DNA of 64,000 nucleotides from Cordylochernes scorpioides (lineage: Eukaryota > Arthropoda > Arachnida > Pseudoscorpiones > Chernetidae): NCBI GenBank assembly GCA_030710605.1, contig CP092876.1, positions 90,272,890 through 90,336,889 on the forward strand, in the 5' to 3' direction. Positions 32,637-44,260 of this stretch are shown here, one piece after another (the first letter of the stretch is position 1; every line of letters begins with the position of its first letter). Below the pieces are notes generated by a model. It saw nothing but the letters and a program-made list of their open reading frames with translations. It had not been told where the DNA came from and searched no databases. Both the position numbers and the translations under genes were made by a program.

Positions 32637-32864
32637 ATGGAGGAACAAACCGACCATTCCAACGAAACGACCAAGCAATCTCTCCCCCCAACAAGAGACG
32701 ATATTTTAGGAGGAAACGCCGTCCCAAGGGACCTCTGCAGACCCGCTAACAGATCGCCAACGCCAGGAGCAAGCTGTCAAACCCTCAACGACACAGCCGA
32801 AAATTCCGCAAGACATGGAAACCCCCCCCCCCCCCCTGTGACAAATTCCACACCTTCGATCTGA
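32637..32864 (+). CDS. Short ORF at start of LTR element interior, right copy
   Basis: A 75-codon ORF starting MEEQTDHSNETTKQ, 84 bp after the 5' LTR end. It matches the left-arm ORF until the poly-C/poly-Pro stretch (32822-32836), after which the frames differ. A splice-donor-like AAG/GTAAGAAG lies upstream near 32600. The function is unknown. Confidence 0.3.
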   Translation: MEEQTDHSNETTKQSLPPTRDDILGGNAVPRDLCRPANRSPTPGASCQTLNDTAENSARHGNPPPPPVTNSTPSI

Positions 32865-35800
32865 CATCGTCGAGACAATTCTCAAGACGACAAGCCGCTA
32901 TCAACTTCACAGAAGTTACAAGCTTCTACAAGCTCTACATGGCGCGACTTCCACGACATCAGGAAAACAACTAAAGACCAAGTCTCCTGACTGAACTTTC
33001 ATCACACAACTGTAAGTTTTTAAAACCTACCTTAACTTTATCCTCAAGTACACAACTTGATTCCCTATAAATTTTGCATTTATATTTTCACTTTAAGCAT
33101 TTTAAAATCAATTTTTACCTTTTTTATATCATTTTTTATTCAATTTTTAAAACTTTAACACTCTCATTTATAAAATTTACTTTAATTTTTAATCAGATTA
33201 TAAATTTCAAGTTATTACTCTCAATTTTACCTTTAAAAAAAATCGCCCATCACGCATTTTTACTAATTTACTAATCTTACATGCCTTTCCTAAATTTACC
33301 TAAAATGGCATTATCCAAAGCTACGACTTGGAAAAAAAAAATCATTATTATTATTTTTAAAAAAAATCTCATTCATCATAATTCTCAACTTATTTTTGTT
33401 TTACTTATTAGTTATCTTTATACCAAAAGACCAATATCTTTATCAATTCTTAAAATTTGATAATGTTCACCATTTTAAGTAAGCGCCCAATTCAAATTAT
33501 TTGTAACTCTCACGACATTGCCCTTTTGCGAGAGTCATTTTAACTACCATAATCAACAATTTAAAAAGTATATTCAAATTTTAAATATAAATTAACATAG
33601 GTGAAACGCATTTTTTTTTAATTGCAAAAATCGAAAGATACAATATCTTCAAAAACACCACTAGGGAAAACAACTATCTTTCCAAAACAAGTTAAAAATA
33701 AAGATTCACTCCACTTCACCGCCAGTAGCTAATTTAAGTCACAGCCTTCCAAAACGATTACAATCGTTAATATTCAAGGATAAATACACTCCCTCGTCTT
33801 TTCCTTTTACATGCATGATTGGTCATAAACATATTTCTTTCAAAAAACCTTACAACTCCCTCGCATCACTATCTCCAATTGGCAACAATTTTTAGTGCGC
33901 GACTTAACACACAAATCCAAATTTCGAGTCACACAAGCGCCACTTAGCTCTATATCGTCGCCACAATAAAATAATTTCACATTAAGCGTGCCACATCCAC
34001 TAACAGTCAAATATTCTCGATGTGTTTCATACAACCACCACCCATGACTATTAAATTTGTTATTTATGGTGAAACAGGTTAGATTCTGTACGAAACAATG
34101 ACTTCACGGGACACCTTTTCATTCACAATTTTTCACTTCGTGTCATAGCGCTACACCACAAAACCGTTTCACTTTTCAGGCCAAAGACGCCTTCATGCCT
34201 ATGACATCTCACCCCAAAGCGTGTCCACGTCGAAAGTCATATCTTTCACTCACTTCTAGCCTGAAATCATCGTATAACATTTTTACTAAGTCTTAACAAC
34301 TACGAACGCCGAGAAAATCATATCTTTCAATTATAGCAGAAAATTGCCAACTCTCTCAACAAAAGGAGAAAGTCAGTTTCAAGTAAATCTCAAACCTAGA
34401 AAACCATCCCACATGTGTGACCACCCCAAAAATAGAATTTCCGTGAAAAAAAGGAAGTGGACGCCCTTTATGACGTCACTCCCCTTGGTCACTGCTATCT
34501 TTGGACATGCCCTCTCTTCCCCCTCAAGGCAGATCTTGACCGCTAGTTTCATGATCGCCATTTTAAACAAATGTTTCAAACCAACCATTTAGATTTCCTC
34601 GATAATCTCACAAATGTCACCAACGCCTTAATCACAACACAACATACATTAAACATTTTACATGTTAATTGGTATCACCAATTAAAACAATTTGGTTAAG
34701 TCTTATATAGACTTTATAACGCGAAAGAGAAATCATTCTCTACATACCAGCATTGTGGACAAACGAAGGGATCATTTCACATATTCCCGCTTCAGAGAGT
34801 CAAAAACACCAATGTTTACCAATGGGATATGATCTACACACAACAGTTGTAACTTTTCTTAAAAAGAGACAATTTTTGTTCAATTTTACACTACTTAAAA
34901 TTTATCCAATCATTAATAACCTTTAATTATATTTGAATTTTTGTATAAAATCTTGAATAATTATTCTTATTTTTACCTTTCAATTATATAATCAAATTTT
35001 TAATCCAACATGATTTTCAAAAAAAAAAAACTTTAATCAAATTTACTTTTATTTTTCATGATATTATTTTAGTATTGCAAAACATCTAACTGTTTCAAAA
35101 ATTATTTTTACTTTATTATTTATTATATCTTTTATATATTACATGTTCAATTTTGTCCACTTACACTTTTTGTACCCGCAATCATATTTCTATATTTTTA
35201 TTCACTATATTTTATATTTGTTTAAATACCTTTATTATCTGACAATGTTTATCAGCCACTATCGGGCATCTACAACAATCGTTTTCAACAATCATATTCT
35301 TTAACCAATTCCCTATATTTTTCATCACTATCTTTTCAGTCATTGCGTCACATCAACGTAGAAAAACGACAGCACTGCTTGACAATTTATTTTTTGATTT
35401 CGTAATTCAACAAACTCTTTGAAAACACAGTTCCCCAGATTTAAAAATCCCAACTTCTGGCCTGAAAACGTTTCAAAAGTTTATTTCATTTCATCCGCAG
35501 AGCAAATCACCAACGCATACACAAAGCGTTCACTTTTTTCAACTTTCAATTTTTTTTTCAGCTCTAGCGGACCACAATCAACCTTTGATTTCATGTCAAG
35601 TCAGATCACCTACTGTCGCTACAATTCTACTTATCGCATGGCTCTATTTCACTCCTTTCCCAATCATATAAATAAACAACTTTTCTTCAGCAACTTTTAA
35701 CCCAATAATCCTAAAATTGTGACAAAGCACTGTAACCCTTATATAGGATCGCAAGTGAAACATTGCCAAGGAAGACAGCTCAAGTCTATATCCTCGCTTT

Positions 35801-36124
35801 GCACCTGGACCTGAGTATTTGGTTTACATGTGCACTTCTAACAATTGCATATTCTTCAACTACTAACCCTGTCCAACGCCCGCCAATATTCTCTTAGAAT
35901 GGGAATTTTTATGTCATCATTTTATATCAATCATCATTTTTTTTAATCAAACAAAAATGTCATTTTTATTTCTTTTTTATATATCCAAACAAATCATCTT
36001 GTTATAGCCCTTTTTAACCCTCACAGTTTAAATAAATTAAAAGAAATTTTAATTACTTACCTGTGTTAGAGAGGCTTTACCCGCCTAAACCTGGATAAAC
36101 CCTTTCACTCCCGGGGCCCATCTA

Positions 36125-37103
36125 TGGTAATTTAAACCAACAATCCCATATTGTGTATATAACTTATAATAAGATTTAATATCATATAGCCACGTTGTAA
36201 GATTCAAAAGGAAAAACAGGGTAACGTGGTAAGATTCTTTAATGAAACAGGACGAGCTTTCAGGCAGCAACTGCCCTTCTTCAGGTCTTATACCATTAAA
36301 GAATCTTACCACGTTACCCTGTTTTTCCTTTTGAATAAGATTTAATGTTATATAATAGAAACACATCTGTAAATGATTATACGTATTATTGACATGTGTC
36401 TTTACATCATCATATGTAATGTAATTTGTACAAACAGGATAAATAAATAAAAAATCTGTAATAGATTTAAGAGTTGAGCTAAGCAAGAGATGGAAGTCAT
36501 AACGTCAAAATCGAGATAGATTTAGAATGCCCACAACAAGGTCTAAAAATGGACCAGACCACCCACACTGTTCACATGTGGTGGAATGCAGAGCCCCCTC
36601 TCATACCTGGTGACATGCAAGGCCCCCTTTCTCAGAAACGGCCCCCTGTCACATAAGCCACCCCCCCCCCCCCCCCCCCCCCGTCTTAACCTATAAATAC
36701 AATCACTTTACAGTGACTTGACAGTTTAGTTCACCCTCAACGCAAGCTCACGTCGGTTGTCACCAAGGTCCTCCTCATTCACCATGTAGACTTGTAGGAC
36801 TCTTCTATCTCCATCTTTCGCTCCTAGCTCAACTTTTATCTGTTAACGGAACTTTCTTAGTGCAATTGTGTCTTCGTTTTTTGTGTGGACATTCCCAAAC
36901 TTTCCACTCTGCCTCGACCACGACTGCCTGTATTTTGTGAGAACTTTTAAAGGTCTTCCAAGGTGCAGAGAGGTACTGGAAAACTCTACATCCTGACTGT
37001 TCCTCTCGGTTAACACAGTATAGCGAGAGTCGACACTTCATCATCTCAAAGTTAATCGACAGGATTCTCTACACAAGGCTTACCAGAACTTCAACTTATT
37101 TCA
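36125..37103 (+). repeat. Terminal direct repeat (3' LTR), right arm
   Basis: 979-bp partner of 31744-32552, with the same TG start, CA end, C run (36661-36682) and TATA box (36692-36699). It is longer because of the hairpin inserted at 36202-36336. Confidence 0.7.
36202..36336 (-). ncRNA. Hairpin with hammerhead-like core, right arm
   Basis: Mirror copy of 377-511, with arms of 43 bp. It is the reason the 3' LTR is about 170 bp longer than the 5' LTR. The conserved core order (CTGAAGA, stem II, GAAA, GTC) reads on the minus strand. Confidence 0.5.
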
Positions 37104-37129
37104 TATATATATTCCATTATATATATATA

Positions 37130-37216
37130 TATATATATATATAATATCATGATATTTTCAAAAATGATATATAGGTTTTTAATTTTTAATTAGACAATTT
37201 TAATTTATATTTAGAT
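37130..37216. repeat. Left flank of an AT-rich inverted repeat split by the Tx1-type element
   Basis: The stretch ending in TTTAATTTATATTTAGA is the reverse complement of about 43462-43530. The retroelement therefore sits inside a foldback made of TTTAGACA-containing units. The 37104-37140 part is simple AT repeat. Confidence 0.7.
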
Positions 37217-37349
37217 ACTAGCGGACGAACCCGGCTTCGCCCGAGGTTTTACCCGAGTAAAGGTTTGTCTAACGAACATTTGTTAAAACAATTCTCTATA
37301 AACTTATAAAAAAAAAGATATATTTTGATAATTTGAAACTCGTAAATCT

Positions 37350-37680
37350 GAATCTCTCGATAAAGTGAACATTTTTTCCCGGTCCCTGTGTGCCGTGTCA
37401 TCCTGAATTTTGTCTTTCATAATTTTCTACATTACAAAATCATCGTTTTATCTAGTGAACATATTTTCCCGGTCCCTTGAAAAATACTCGATAAGTTGAA
37501 TAAAATCATGGTCGTGAATCTCTCGATAAAGTGATTATTTTTTCCCGGTCCCTGTGTGCCGTGTCATCCTGAATTTTGTCTTTCCTAATTTTCTACATTA
37601 CAAAATCATCGTTTTATCTACATATCTTCCCGGTCCCTTGAAAAATACTCGATAAGTTGAATAAAAATCATGGTCGTTTA
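37350..37680. repeat. Tandem 166-bp units in the retrotransposon 5' UTR
   Basis: Two units starting GAATCTCTCGATAAAGTG (37350 and 37516), each with TTTTCCCGGTCCC twice. Tandem 5' monomers act as promoters in mouse L1 (established); a promoter role here is inference. A run of 18 G follows at 37835-37852. Confidence 0.8.
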
Positions 37681-38016
37681 TGGAAGATGGACGTAGTTCC
37701 CGGAGGTCACCCGCGAGGCTTTTTTCTTGTCTACTTTGCACAGCTGTGTCACCAACTCTGCCCCCGCGCGCCAGGACCTCTTGATCCCTCTGATTGGTCG
37801 GTGGGAACTTGGACTGACCGGCCGGCGGCCGGACGGGGGGGGGGGGGGGGGGCAGATCTAAGCCTATCTCCGTCGCAAGGTGGCGCTGCTTGCGAGTTAA
37901 AGCTACAAATCTGCAAATAACTCTAAGGATATTAAAGATATTCAAGAAATTATTTTTCGTAAACCTTTCCGGGGATATGCCTAATAATATCCCAAATTTT
38001 CACGGCGATTGGATGT

Positions 38017-39672
38017 ATGGTTTTTGAATCCATAGAGGACACACACACACACACTCGGGCGTGCGGCCACGCTTTCGCGAGCTCCGCCGTTTTCGCCTCT
38101 GGAGTGCGTGTCGATGTCGGTCAACATGCCGAATTCGGTACCGAAAGAGGTAGCCCAGGCTCTGCTGAACAAGTGCCTGAAAGGCCCAGCATCCTGTCTC
38201 AACCAGGCGAGGAATTATCGCCGAAAAACAACATTGAGATGAAATCTAACGAAAATTCTACTGAATTTCAAAGAAATGCAAATTCGCCGGCAGGCGGAAG
38301 GCATGCAAATCTGGCCGCCGAGCGTGGTGACGTCACGGCGCCGAAGACTGCTGCTACGACCAGCGCAACTCCAGCCAGCCCGGCCTCGCTCAACTGGGCC
38401 GACAGCGAGATGGCGGAGGTAGACGACAACGAGGGCTTCATCGTCGTGAAGGGCAAGAAGAGGCGCCTCGGCTCAACTTCACCTGAGCACGCTGCAAGGC
38501 AGCCCAACAAGCCTGGAAACCAGCGCAGCTCCCAGCAGCGGAAGCGGCCAACAGGGCCGAGAGCAGTGCCGCCTCAGGAGATCAAGGCGACACGCGCCAA
38601 CATCGCCGACGCCATGGCGAGGCAGGCCACTACTAACCACGAGAACTACGTCTTCGTGGAGCTGTGCCCAGACATCCCGGACTACTCCTACCTCAAGGCC
38701 ATGAGCACGCTACTCGGGGGGCCAAAGAGCATCACGCAGTTCCATCGAATGAACGGCCACTTCATCGTGGGTCTTGCGGACAAGAAACTTGCGAACCGTC
38801 TGGTCGCGGACGGCCTGGAAATCGAGGGTACGTCCCTCAGGGTCTTCCCCTTCCGCAAAAGGGCGGAGCGCATAGTCGTGGCCAACCTGCCCGGCTTTGT
38901 TGAGGACAGCACCATCGCGACCGCCCTGGGCGTAAGGCTGGAGACGCTCACCACCCGTCTGACCATCCACTCCAAGGGAGACACCCTGTCGGCCTTCCTC
39001 TCCTTTGGAATCAAGTGTTCCAAATGCGGTAAACAGGGCCACCGCAGAGCCAACTGCCCAGCGCTAGCCAGGCAAGGGAACGGCAGCCCCAGGCAAGCAG
39101 CGTCTCCCACCGACGCAAGGCCCCCTCTCCCTCCTCCTCAGCGACCAAGGAAGCCGGCACCTGCGCCCGCAACACCGGCGTCCCCTGTCCAACCGGCGAA
39201 GACTTCGGCCGAGGCTCAGGCGATCCCCTCGGCACACCAGCCTGCCGAACAGATGGATCTCACCCACCCCGCCCCTGCTGCCCACCCTGCTCCCCTGGCT
39301 GCCCTGCGGCCCCCCGAGCCTCGCATCCCTCCGCTCGACCACGAGATGTCGGTGGAGAAGTTGTCCTCACCTCCCGCCACGCCTGCCCGGGGAAAGGCCG
39401 CACTAGAACAGCTGCTGGAGCACCTCGGGAAGTCCCCCAACCCCTCCATCGACTGGGACAAGCTGCCCGACCTGAACTGCGAGGAGGCTCAGAAGCTCCT
39501 CACCTCTGAGACCACCATGAAGAGGCGAGCGCCCACGCTAACAAAGGAACAGTTCACCGCCCTCGAAAAATTGCACGAAACCATCAAGGCCTTGTGCCCA
39601 GACTCCAACTCCACCATCCGCAAAACCCTCCAGAAGACCAGGAAGGTGCTGCGTGAAGGACGGCCCCAATGA
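38017..39672 (+). CDS. Retrotransposon ORF1 protein with zinc knuckle
   Basis: 551 open codons from the first ATG; the next in-frame ATG (38239, MKSNENS) is a likelier start because the first lies upstream of a CA microsatellite. The centre (about residues 210-330) resembles the nucleic-acid-binding part of Tx1-type ORF1 proteins. One CCHC knuckle, CSKCGKQGHRRANC, follows near residue 335, then a long Pro/Ala-rich tail. The product would bind element RNA. The stop codon overlaps the ORF2 start as ATGA, pointing to termination-reinitiation. No break seen. Confidence 0.8.
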   Translation: MVFESIEDTHTHTRACGHAFASSAVFASGVRVDVGQHAEFGTERGSPGSAEQVPERPSILSQPGEELSPKNNIEMKSNENSTEFQRNANSPAGGRHANLAAERGDVTAPKTAATTSATPASPASLNWADSEMAEVDDNEGFIVVKGKKRRLGSTSPEHAARQPNKPGNQRSSQQRKRPTGPRAVPPQEIKATRANIADAMARQATTNHENYVFVELCPDIPDYSYLKAMSTLLGGPKSITQFHRMNGHFIVGLADKKLANRLVADGLEIEGTSLRVFPFRKRAERIVVANLPGFVEDSTIATALGVRLETLTTRLTIHSKGDTLSAFLSFGIKCSKCGKQGHRRANCPALARQGNGSPRQAASPTDARPPLPPPQRPRKPAPAPATPASPVQPAKTSAEAQAIPSAHQPAEQMDLTHPAPAAHPAPLAALRPPEPRIPPLDHEMSVEKLSSPPATPARGKAALEQLLEHLGKSPNPSIDWDKLPDLNCEEAQKLLTSETTMKRRAPTLTKEQFTALEKLHETIKALCPDSNSTIRKTLQKTRKVLREGRPQ

Positions 39673-42600
39673 GTTACCGCGTCGCCACCATCAACGCGCG
39701 AGGGCTCGCCACTCGGGGGAGGAGCCTTGCCCTTTGTCATTTACTCAGGCAACATCACGTGGACATCGCGTTTGTCCAGGAGCAAACGCATTTCATCTGG
39801 GCAGCGGCCAAGACCTCTGCCTCGGCTACGGCGCTGTTGTGTTGGCCCATCCCGTAGCCATCTCGGGATCCGGACTCGCCTGCGTCTTCGGACCAGCGTA
39901 TCCTGTGGCCGGGCCACATCGCCTTGGCAACAATAGATGTCCACGGCGAGGAAATGACGGCCATCGCCGTTCATCTGGCGCATGAACCCCGGGAGAGAAA
40001 CCGACAACTGGAGCTCCTGGCGGCGACAGCGGCACAGGAGGAGGCCTGCTGGATCATCGGCGATTTTAATATCAGGGATCGGGGCCCCTCATCATCGTCA
40101 TCGTCGGATGCCCTCGCCGCTCTTCTGGACCTGGCCGCGCTGGTCGACGTGGCCACCCAGTTCGACGCCGCCCACCTGCCCACCAGAGTCGCCATGCACG
40201 GCGACCAAGTCGAATCCAACCGCCTGGACCGGATCCTCGTCCCTGCTGGAGTCCTGGATCGCGTGTCCATCTATGCGACCAGCCACTACCACCTCTCGGA
40301 CCACCGCCTCGTGCTGCTCCAGGTGGGCCCGCCCACCACCGCCGTCTCCTCCCCCACCCAGCCTCGCTTGGCCGCGATGCTCCGCTCGGGCCTCGTTCTT
40401 GATCATCTGGCTCTCTACATCCAGGAGCTCGAGGAAGAAATGGCGCACGATGAAGACGACGGGATCCTATGGGACAGGTGGACCGCCATCAAGGCGGGAC
40501 TGCTGGCGGAGGCCAGATCCCTGCACGATCCGCGCCACGCTGCCAGTGACAGCCACATCTACAGGGCAAGGCGCTATATCGCGGCGCAGCTCGAGGCCTC
40601 CTCCATCCGGGCCGACTACCCATCGCTGCCGGACCTAGCACGCGCCATCCGCCTCCGACGCCCGGTCAGCGTCATCAGGGACGAGCAGGATAACATCATC
40701 GAGGGCCCCGAGCTTCGGCGGAGGGCGTTCGCGACCTTCCGGCCCCGCTTCGCCCGTCCCACCACCGATCCAGCTGCGGGAGCTGCCTTCATCGCCAGCA
40801 GCGCGCCCACCACCACCCGCGAGCTGAGTGAGGAGGACCCGCTCCACCGGCCGGACATCAGCCCCAGCGAGATCGCCAACGCCATCGAGCACCTCCCTCG
40901 CGGAAAGGCCCCCGGCTGGGACGGCTTGCCGTGCGAACTCCTCGTCGCCTTCAACGAGGACTTCTTCGCGGAAGCTCTGGCCCGGGTGTTCGCGGCATCA
41001 CGGCTCCGCGGTGCCCTACCTCCGTCGACGCGGCGCAGCTCCATCTGCCTCGTGCCCAAGGCCCGCGGAGGTCGCGGCCTTGACGGCTACAGGCCCCTCG
41101 CGCTGCCCTCGGCCGACTACAAGGTCCTGGCCGCCATCCTTCACCGGCGCCTCAAGCCCCACCTGCGGACCCTTGTGCCGGAATGCCAGACTTACGCCGT
41201 CCCCGGGAGGTCCCCGTCCTGGAACATCGCCAAGGTGACGGATGCTGTTGAGGAGGCAACCGCCATAGGCTCGCCGCTGGCCGTCATGGGCATCGACTTG
41301 GAGTCCGCCTTCGATTCCCTGGACCGCGGCTTCCTGGAGTCCCTGATGACGTCCCTCCGCCTCCCGCCGGCCTTCATGGGCTGGATTAACATCTTGTACG
41401 CCGGGGCGGACGCAACGATCCGGGCTGGAGGCTTTCACACCAACGCCTTCCCCCTCCTCAACGGCCTAAGACAGGGCTGCGCCGTGAGTGCCGCCCTCTT
41501 TAGCATCGCTACGGGGCCGCTGCTACGTCGCCTGGAGTTGACCCTCGGCGTGGGCAACGTCATCGCCTACGCCGACGACATCGTCCTCCTTTTCCATCGC
41601 GACGAAGAATTCGAGCGGGTGGCGACCGTCCTCGAAGACTTCAAGCCGGCCTCCGGTATCGCCGTCAACCTCGGGAAGAGCGCGGGCCTTTGGTGCGGAG
41701 CCTGGCGCAACCGCGGCGACTCCCCTCTCGGCGCCTCCTGGTCGACCACCTCCATCAGGGTCCTCGGGCTCGACATCGCCCCCAGAAACTCCGTAGCCCA
41801 TCAGGAGCAGCATCTTCTCGCCCTCCTGGAGTCCGCCTGCTGCAGATGGACGCCCTTCACCCGCGGCCTATCCCTCGTCGGACGAGCTAGAGCGGCGAAC
41901 TCGCTGGTGGGCTCCACCATCCAGCATCACCTGCACGGGTACCTGCCATCACCCCCGACCATCGCCAAGCTGCAGGCCAGACTAGCGAGGTTCGTCTGGG
42001 GGCCCGAGCACACGGCGTGGCTTCCCGCCGCCGTCATGGCGAGGCCCGTAGCCATCGGAGGCCTCGGCCTCCTCGACCTGGCAACCCAACTCCAGCTCGC
42101 CTGCCTCAAGGGTGTGCAGGTCGCGCTCCGCGGAGGCAGGAACGGCTTCGACTGGCTGGTCGCCAGCGGCAGCGAGGCCTGGATCCGCCCTCCACCAGAC
42201 GGCACGCGTCTCTAGCCCCGCCGTCTCCAGTTGCTGAAGCTGTGGGAGGAGGCCTCCAAGATCCTGAGCCTCAATCACCGGGCGGTCCCCGCATCCCTGC
42301 TGCTGGACATCCCAATCATCGGTGGCTGCCGGTTCCTTCGCCCTCCCGACCTCCTGGCCCCTGCCCGCTGGCGCGGAGCCCGAGTCCGGGACCTTCTCGC
42401 GGAGGACCACCTCACCGCCCGACCTACGCGCTCGGCCCTGGCTGACGCCGCGGCCCTGGGCGCCTTCTGTCGGAGGCTGACCTCCGAGAACGCCGTGGGC
42501 TTCGGGGCGGAGTCCACGCCTTCATCTAGCTCCCTAGCTGCGGCCGTGGTGCTGCGGGGGACGGCTACGCCGTTCCTCAACGGCCTCACGACCCGCTCGG

Positions 42601-43118
42601 CCCGACGGGCCCTGGATCGCCCGCGCCTCGCCGCCACGCCCATCTCAAGGTTCACCTCGAGATGGTCGCCCACCATCGGTCCACTTCCATCTAGGATCGA
42701 CTGGGCCTCGCTGCGGCGCTGCGCCTTCTCGGGCCACGAGGCCGACGCGGCCCTCAAGTTGGCCTTCCACGCCCTGCCCCATCCGGCCCATCCTGCCTCG
42801 GTCGGCCCCTCCTGTCCTGCCTGCGGGTCCATCGACCGCTCCCTCGGCCACCGTTACTGGTGCTGCCGCTCCATCAGGCCTCTCATCAGAGAGGCCTTCA
42901 ACATCATAGGGAGGCCCCCTGACCTGCAGGCTTGGATCTTCGGCGGGTCCGGCCTTGAGGACGACGCCCTTTCCATCCTGACGTCGGTAAAGTTGCGAGT
43001 ATATCGCTACTTTGTCCAGGTTGGGCTCGGAGGAGCAGTGGAGGACCCGCTCATCGCCTGGTCCAGGACCCTCCAGCGCCGAGGTTTTCTTCCTCCATCT
43101 CCCATCATCATCTTGTAA
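39669..43118 (+). pseudogene. Retrotransposon ORF2: endonuclease-reverse transcriptase, broken
   Basis: Starts MSYRVATINARG, typical of APE-type endonucleases, with GDFN (about 40060) and SDHR (about 40300). Reverse transcriptase: KAPGWDGLP (40905), YAVPGRSPSWNI (41190), GIDLESAFDSLDR (41290), RQGC (41470) and YADD (41566). The VPGRS word is characteristic of the Tx1 group. C-terminal CPACGSIDRSLGHRYWC (about 42810). Lesions: the frame leaves and returns between about 39790 and 39896 (paired indels), and TAG interrupts at 42213-42215. Without these the protein would have about 1150 residues, a normal length. Confidence 0.85.
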
Positions 43119-43302
43119 TATATATGTCATATATGTATATATTTTTTCTTCTCTTCTCATCTTCTTTATGTAATATATTTCTTTTTCTCTCCCTATGATT
43201 GAAAATATGTAATATTGTCTAAGATGACAATAAATATTTTTTAATTGTCAAAAATTGTCACACACACACGCACACACAGACATTCAATTTTATATATATA
43301 GA

Positions 43303-43530
43303 TTTTTCATTTTAATTTAGACACTTTCATTTTTATTTAGACATTTTCAATTTTTATTTAGACATTTTTCATTTTAATTTAGACAATTTTCATTTTAATT
43401 TAGACACATGGACTTTTCAAAAAGTGTCTAAATGAAAAATGTCTAAATTAAAATGAAAAATGTCTAAATATAAATTACAATTGTCTAATTAAAAGTTAAA
43501 AACCTATAAATTAAATATTGGATTTATAAT
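43303..43530. repeat. TTTAGACA tandem units and palindrome
   Basis: 43303-43415 has about five AT-rich units of 22-24 bp, each ending TTTAGACA or similar. 43425-43530 is largely their reverse complement, making a hairpin centred near 43420. The distal part pairs with 37130-37216. Confidence 0.75.
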
Positions 43531-43758
43531 TAAAAAAATATATAAATTCCTCATATTATTTTTTTCGAATAATTTTCAATAAATTTTAATTTAGAATTTG
43601 ACCCTTTGTTTTTCCCTTTTTTTTTTCCTTGATTGTTTTCAAAATGCAAATTGCTCAGATAATGATATTTACATAGATCATAATTTGGTGTTTATTTTAT
43701 TTTATTTTTCTAAATTTTTGCTCATATTTTTTATACAATAATTCTCCTAGGAGGTAAG

Positions 43759-43792
<34 letters not shown>

Positions 43793-44260
43793 TAAATTTT
43801 ATATATTTGTAAAAAATAAATGCCTTTATTGAAAATATATATTATTTTTCAATAAAGGCTTTTTTTTTTTTCCTTTTTAAAAATAAATTTAGTAGTTCTT
43901 AATGTCTTCATTTAAAAAAAAAAGGGGACAAAACAATGGGGAAGATCTTGCACAAACAAAGCGTGCCAAATAGTTTGAAGACAATTGCCAAAATATGTTG
44001 ACATTGCTTTATTGAAAAAAAATATATATAGATTTGCATTTAAAAAAAAAACATTATAATATATCAAAAAGTTTTTTTTTTTAGCAATAAAAGTGATTAA
44101 TAATAGCTTTTTTTTTTTTTAAGATGAATTTTATAAATTGTTTTCATTTATTTTTCACAATAAAAATATTTCTAAACTTGGATATTTTTTTAGATATAAA
44201 TTTTTCTGGGAGGATAATCTATAAAAATAGGTAGCTTCACCTGTCAAAATGGATGCCAAA
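43531..44260. other. AT-rich DNA without recognisable gene
   Basis: Homopolymer A/T runs, a TA dinucleotide run at about 43761-43789 and short inverted repeats (CAATAAAGGC and complement near 43830). No gene or element end is recognised. Confidence 0.6.

Larger units (their letters stand above)
19444..37103 (-). repeat. Right arm of giant inverted repeat
   Basis: Mirror copy of the left arm, starting directly after the N run. It can be followed to the outer end of the LTR element at 37103; what follows (an AT repeat and the Tx1-type element) would lie left of the window in the mirror arm, so the true outer end is not visible. Private sequences here are the mariner (30328-31630), a SINE-like element (23111-23507), a 76-bp tandem array (25262-25615) and a GC-rich segment around 20276-20638 that is absent from the left arm. 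Confidence 0.95.
31744..37103 (+). mobile_element. LTR-type element without gag-pol, right copy (complete)
   Basis: Complete mirror copy. Terminal repeats are 31744-32552 (809 bp) and 36125-37103 (979 bp). The second is longer because it holds a hairpin insert at 36202-36336. Both start TGGTAATTTAAACC and end CTTATTTCA. The flanks are TATATA on each side, a possible 4-6 bp target duplication in simple AT sequence and therefore weak. TATAAATA (32140-32147) sits inside the repeat and a short ORF starts 84 bp after it. The internal 3.6 kb shows no pol domains. Confidence 0.65.
37217..43302 (+). mobile_element. L1/Tx1-type non-LTR retrotransposon, near full length
   Basis: About 6.1 kb: a 5' UTR with two tandem 166-bp units, ORF1, ORF2 overlapping it by ATGA, a short 3' UTR with AATAAA (about 43229), then a CA-rich and TATATATATAG tail. 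The coding part is far richer in GC than its surroundings. ORF2 carries lesions, so this copy is dead. The head ACTAGCGGACGAACCCGGC and the tail are shared with the SINE-like elements at 23111 and, for the head, 17748. Confidence 0.85.

Noticed and set aside
38688..39110. Many minus-strand ORFs over the retrotransposon (to 43160)
   Set aside because: GC-rich coding DNA leaves antisense frames open; the sense frames carry the zinc knuckle, endonuclease and reverse transcriptase motifs.
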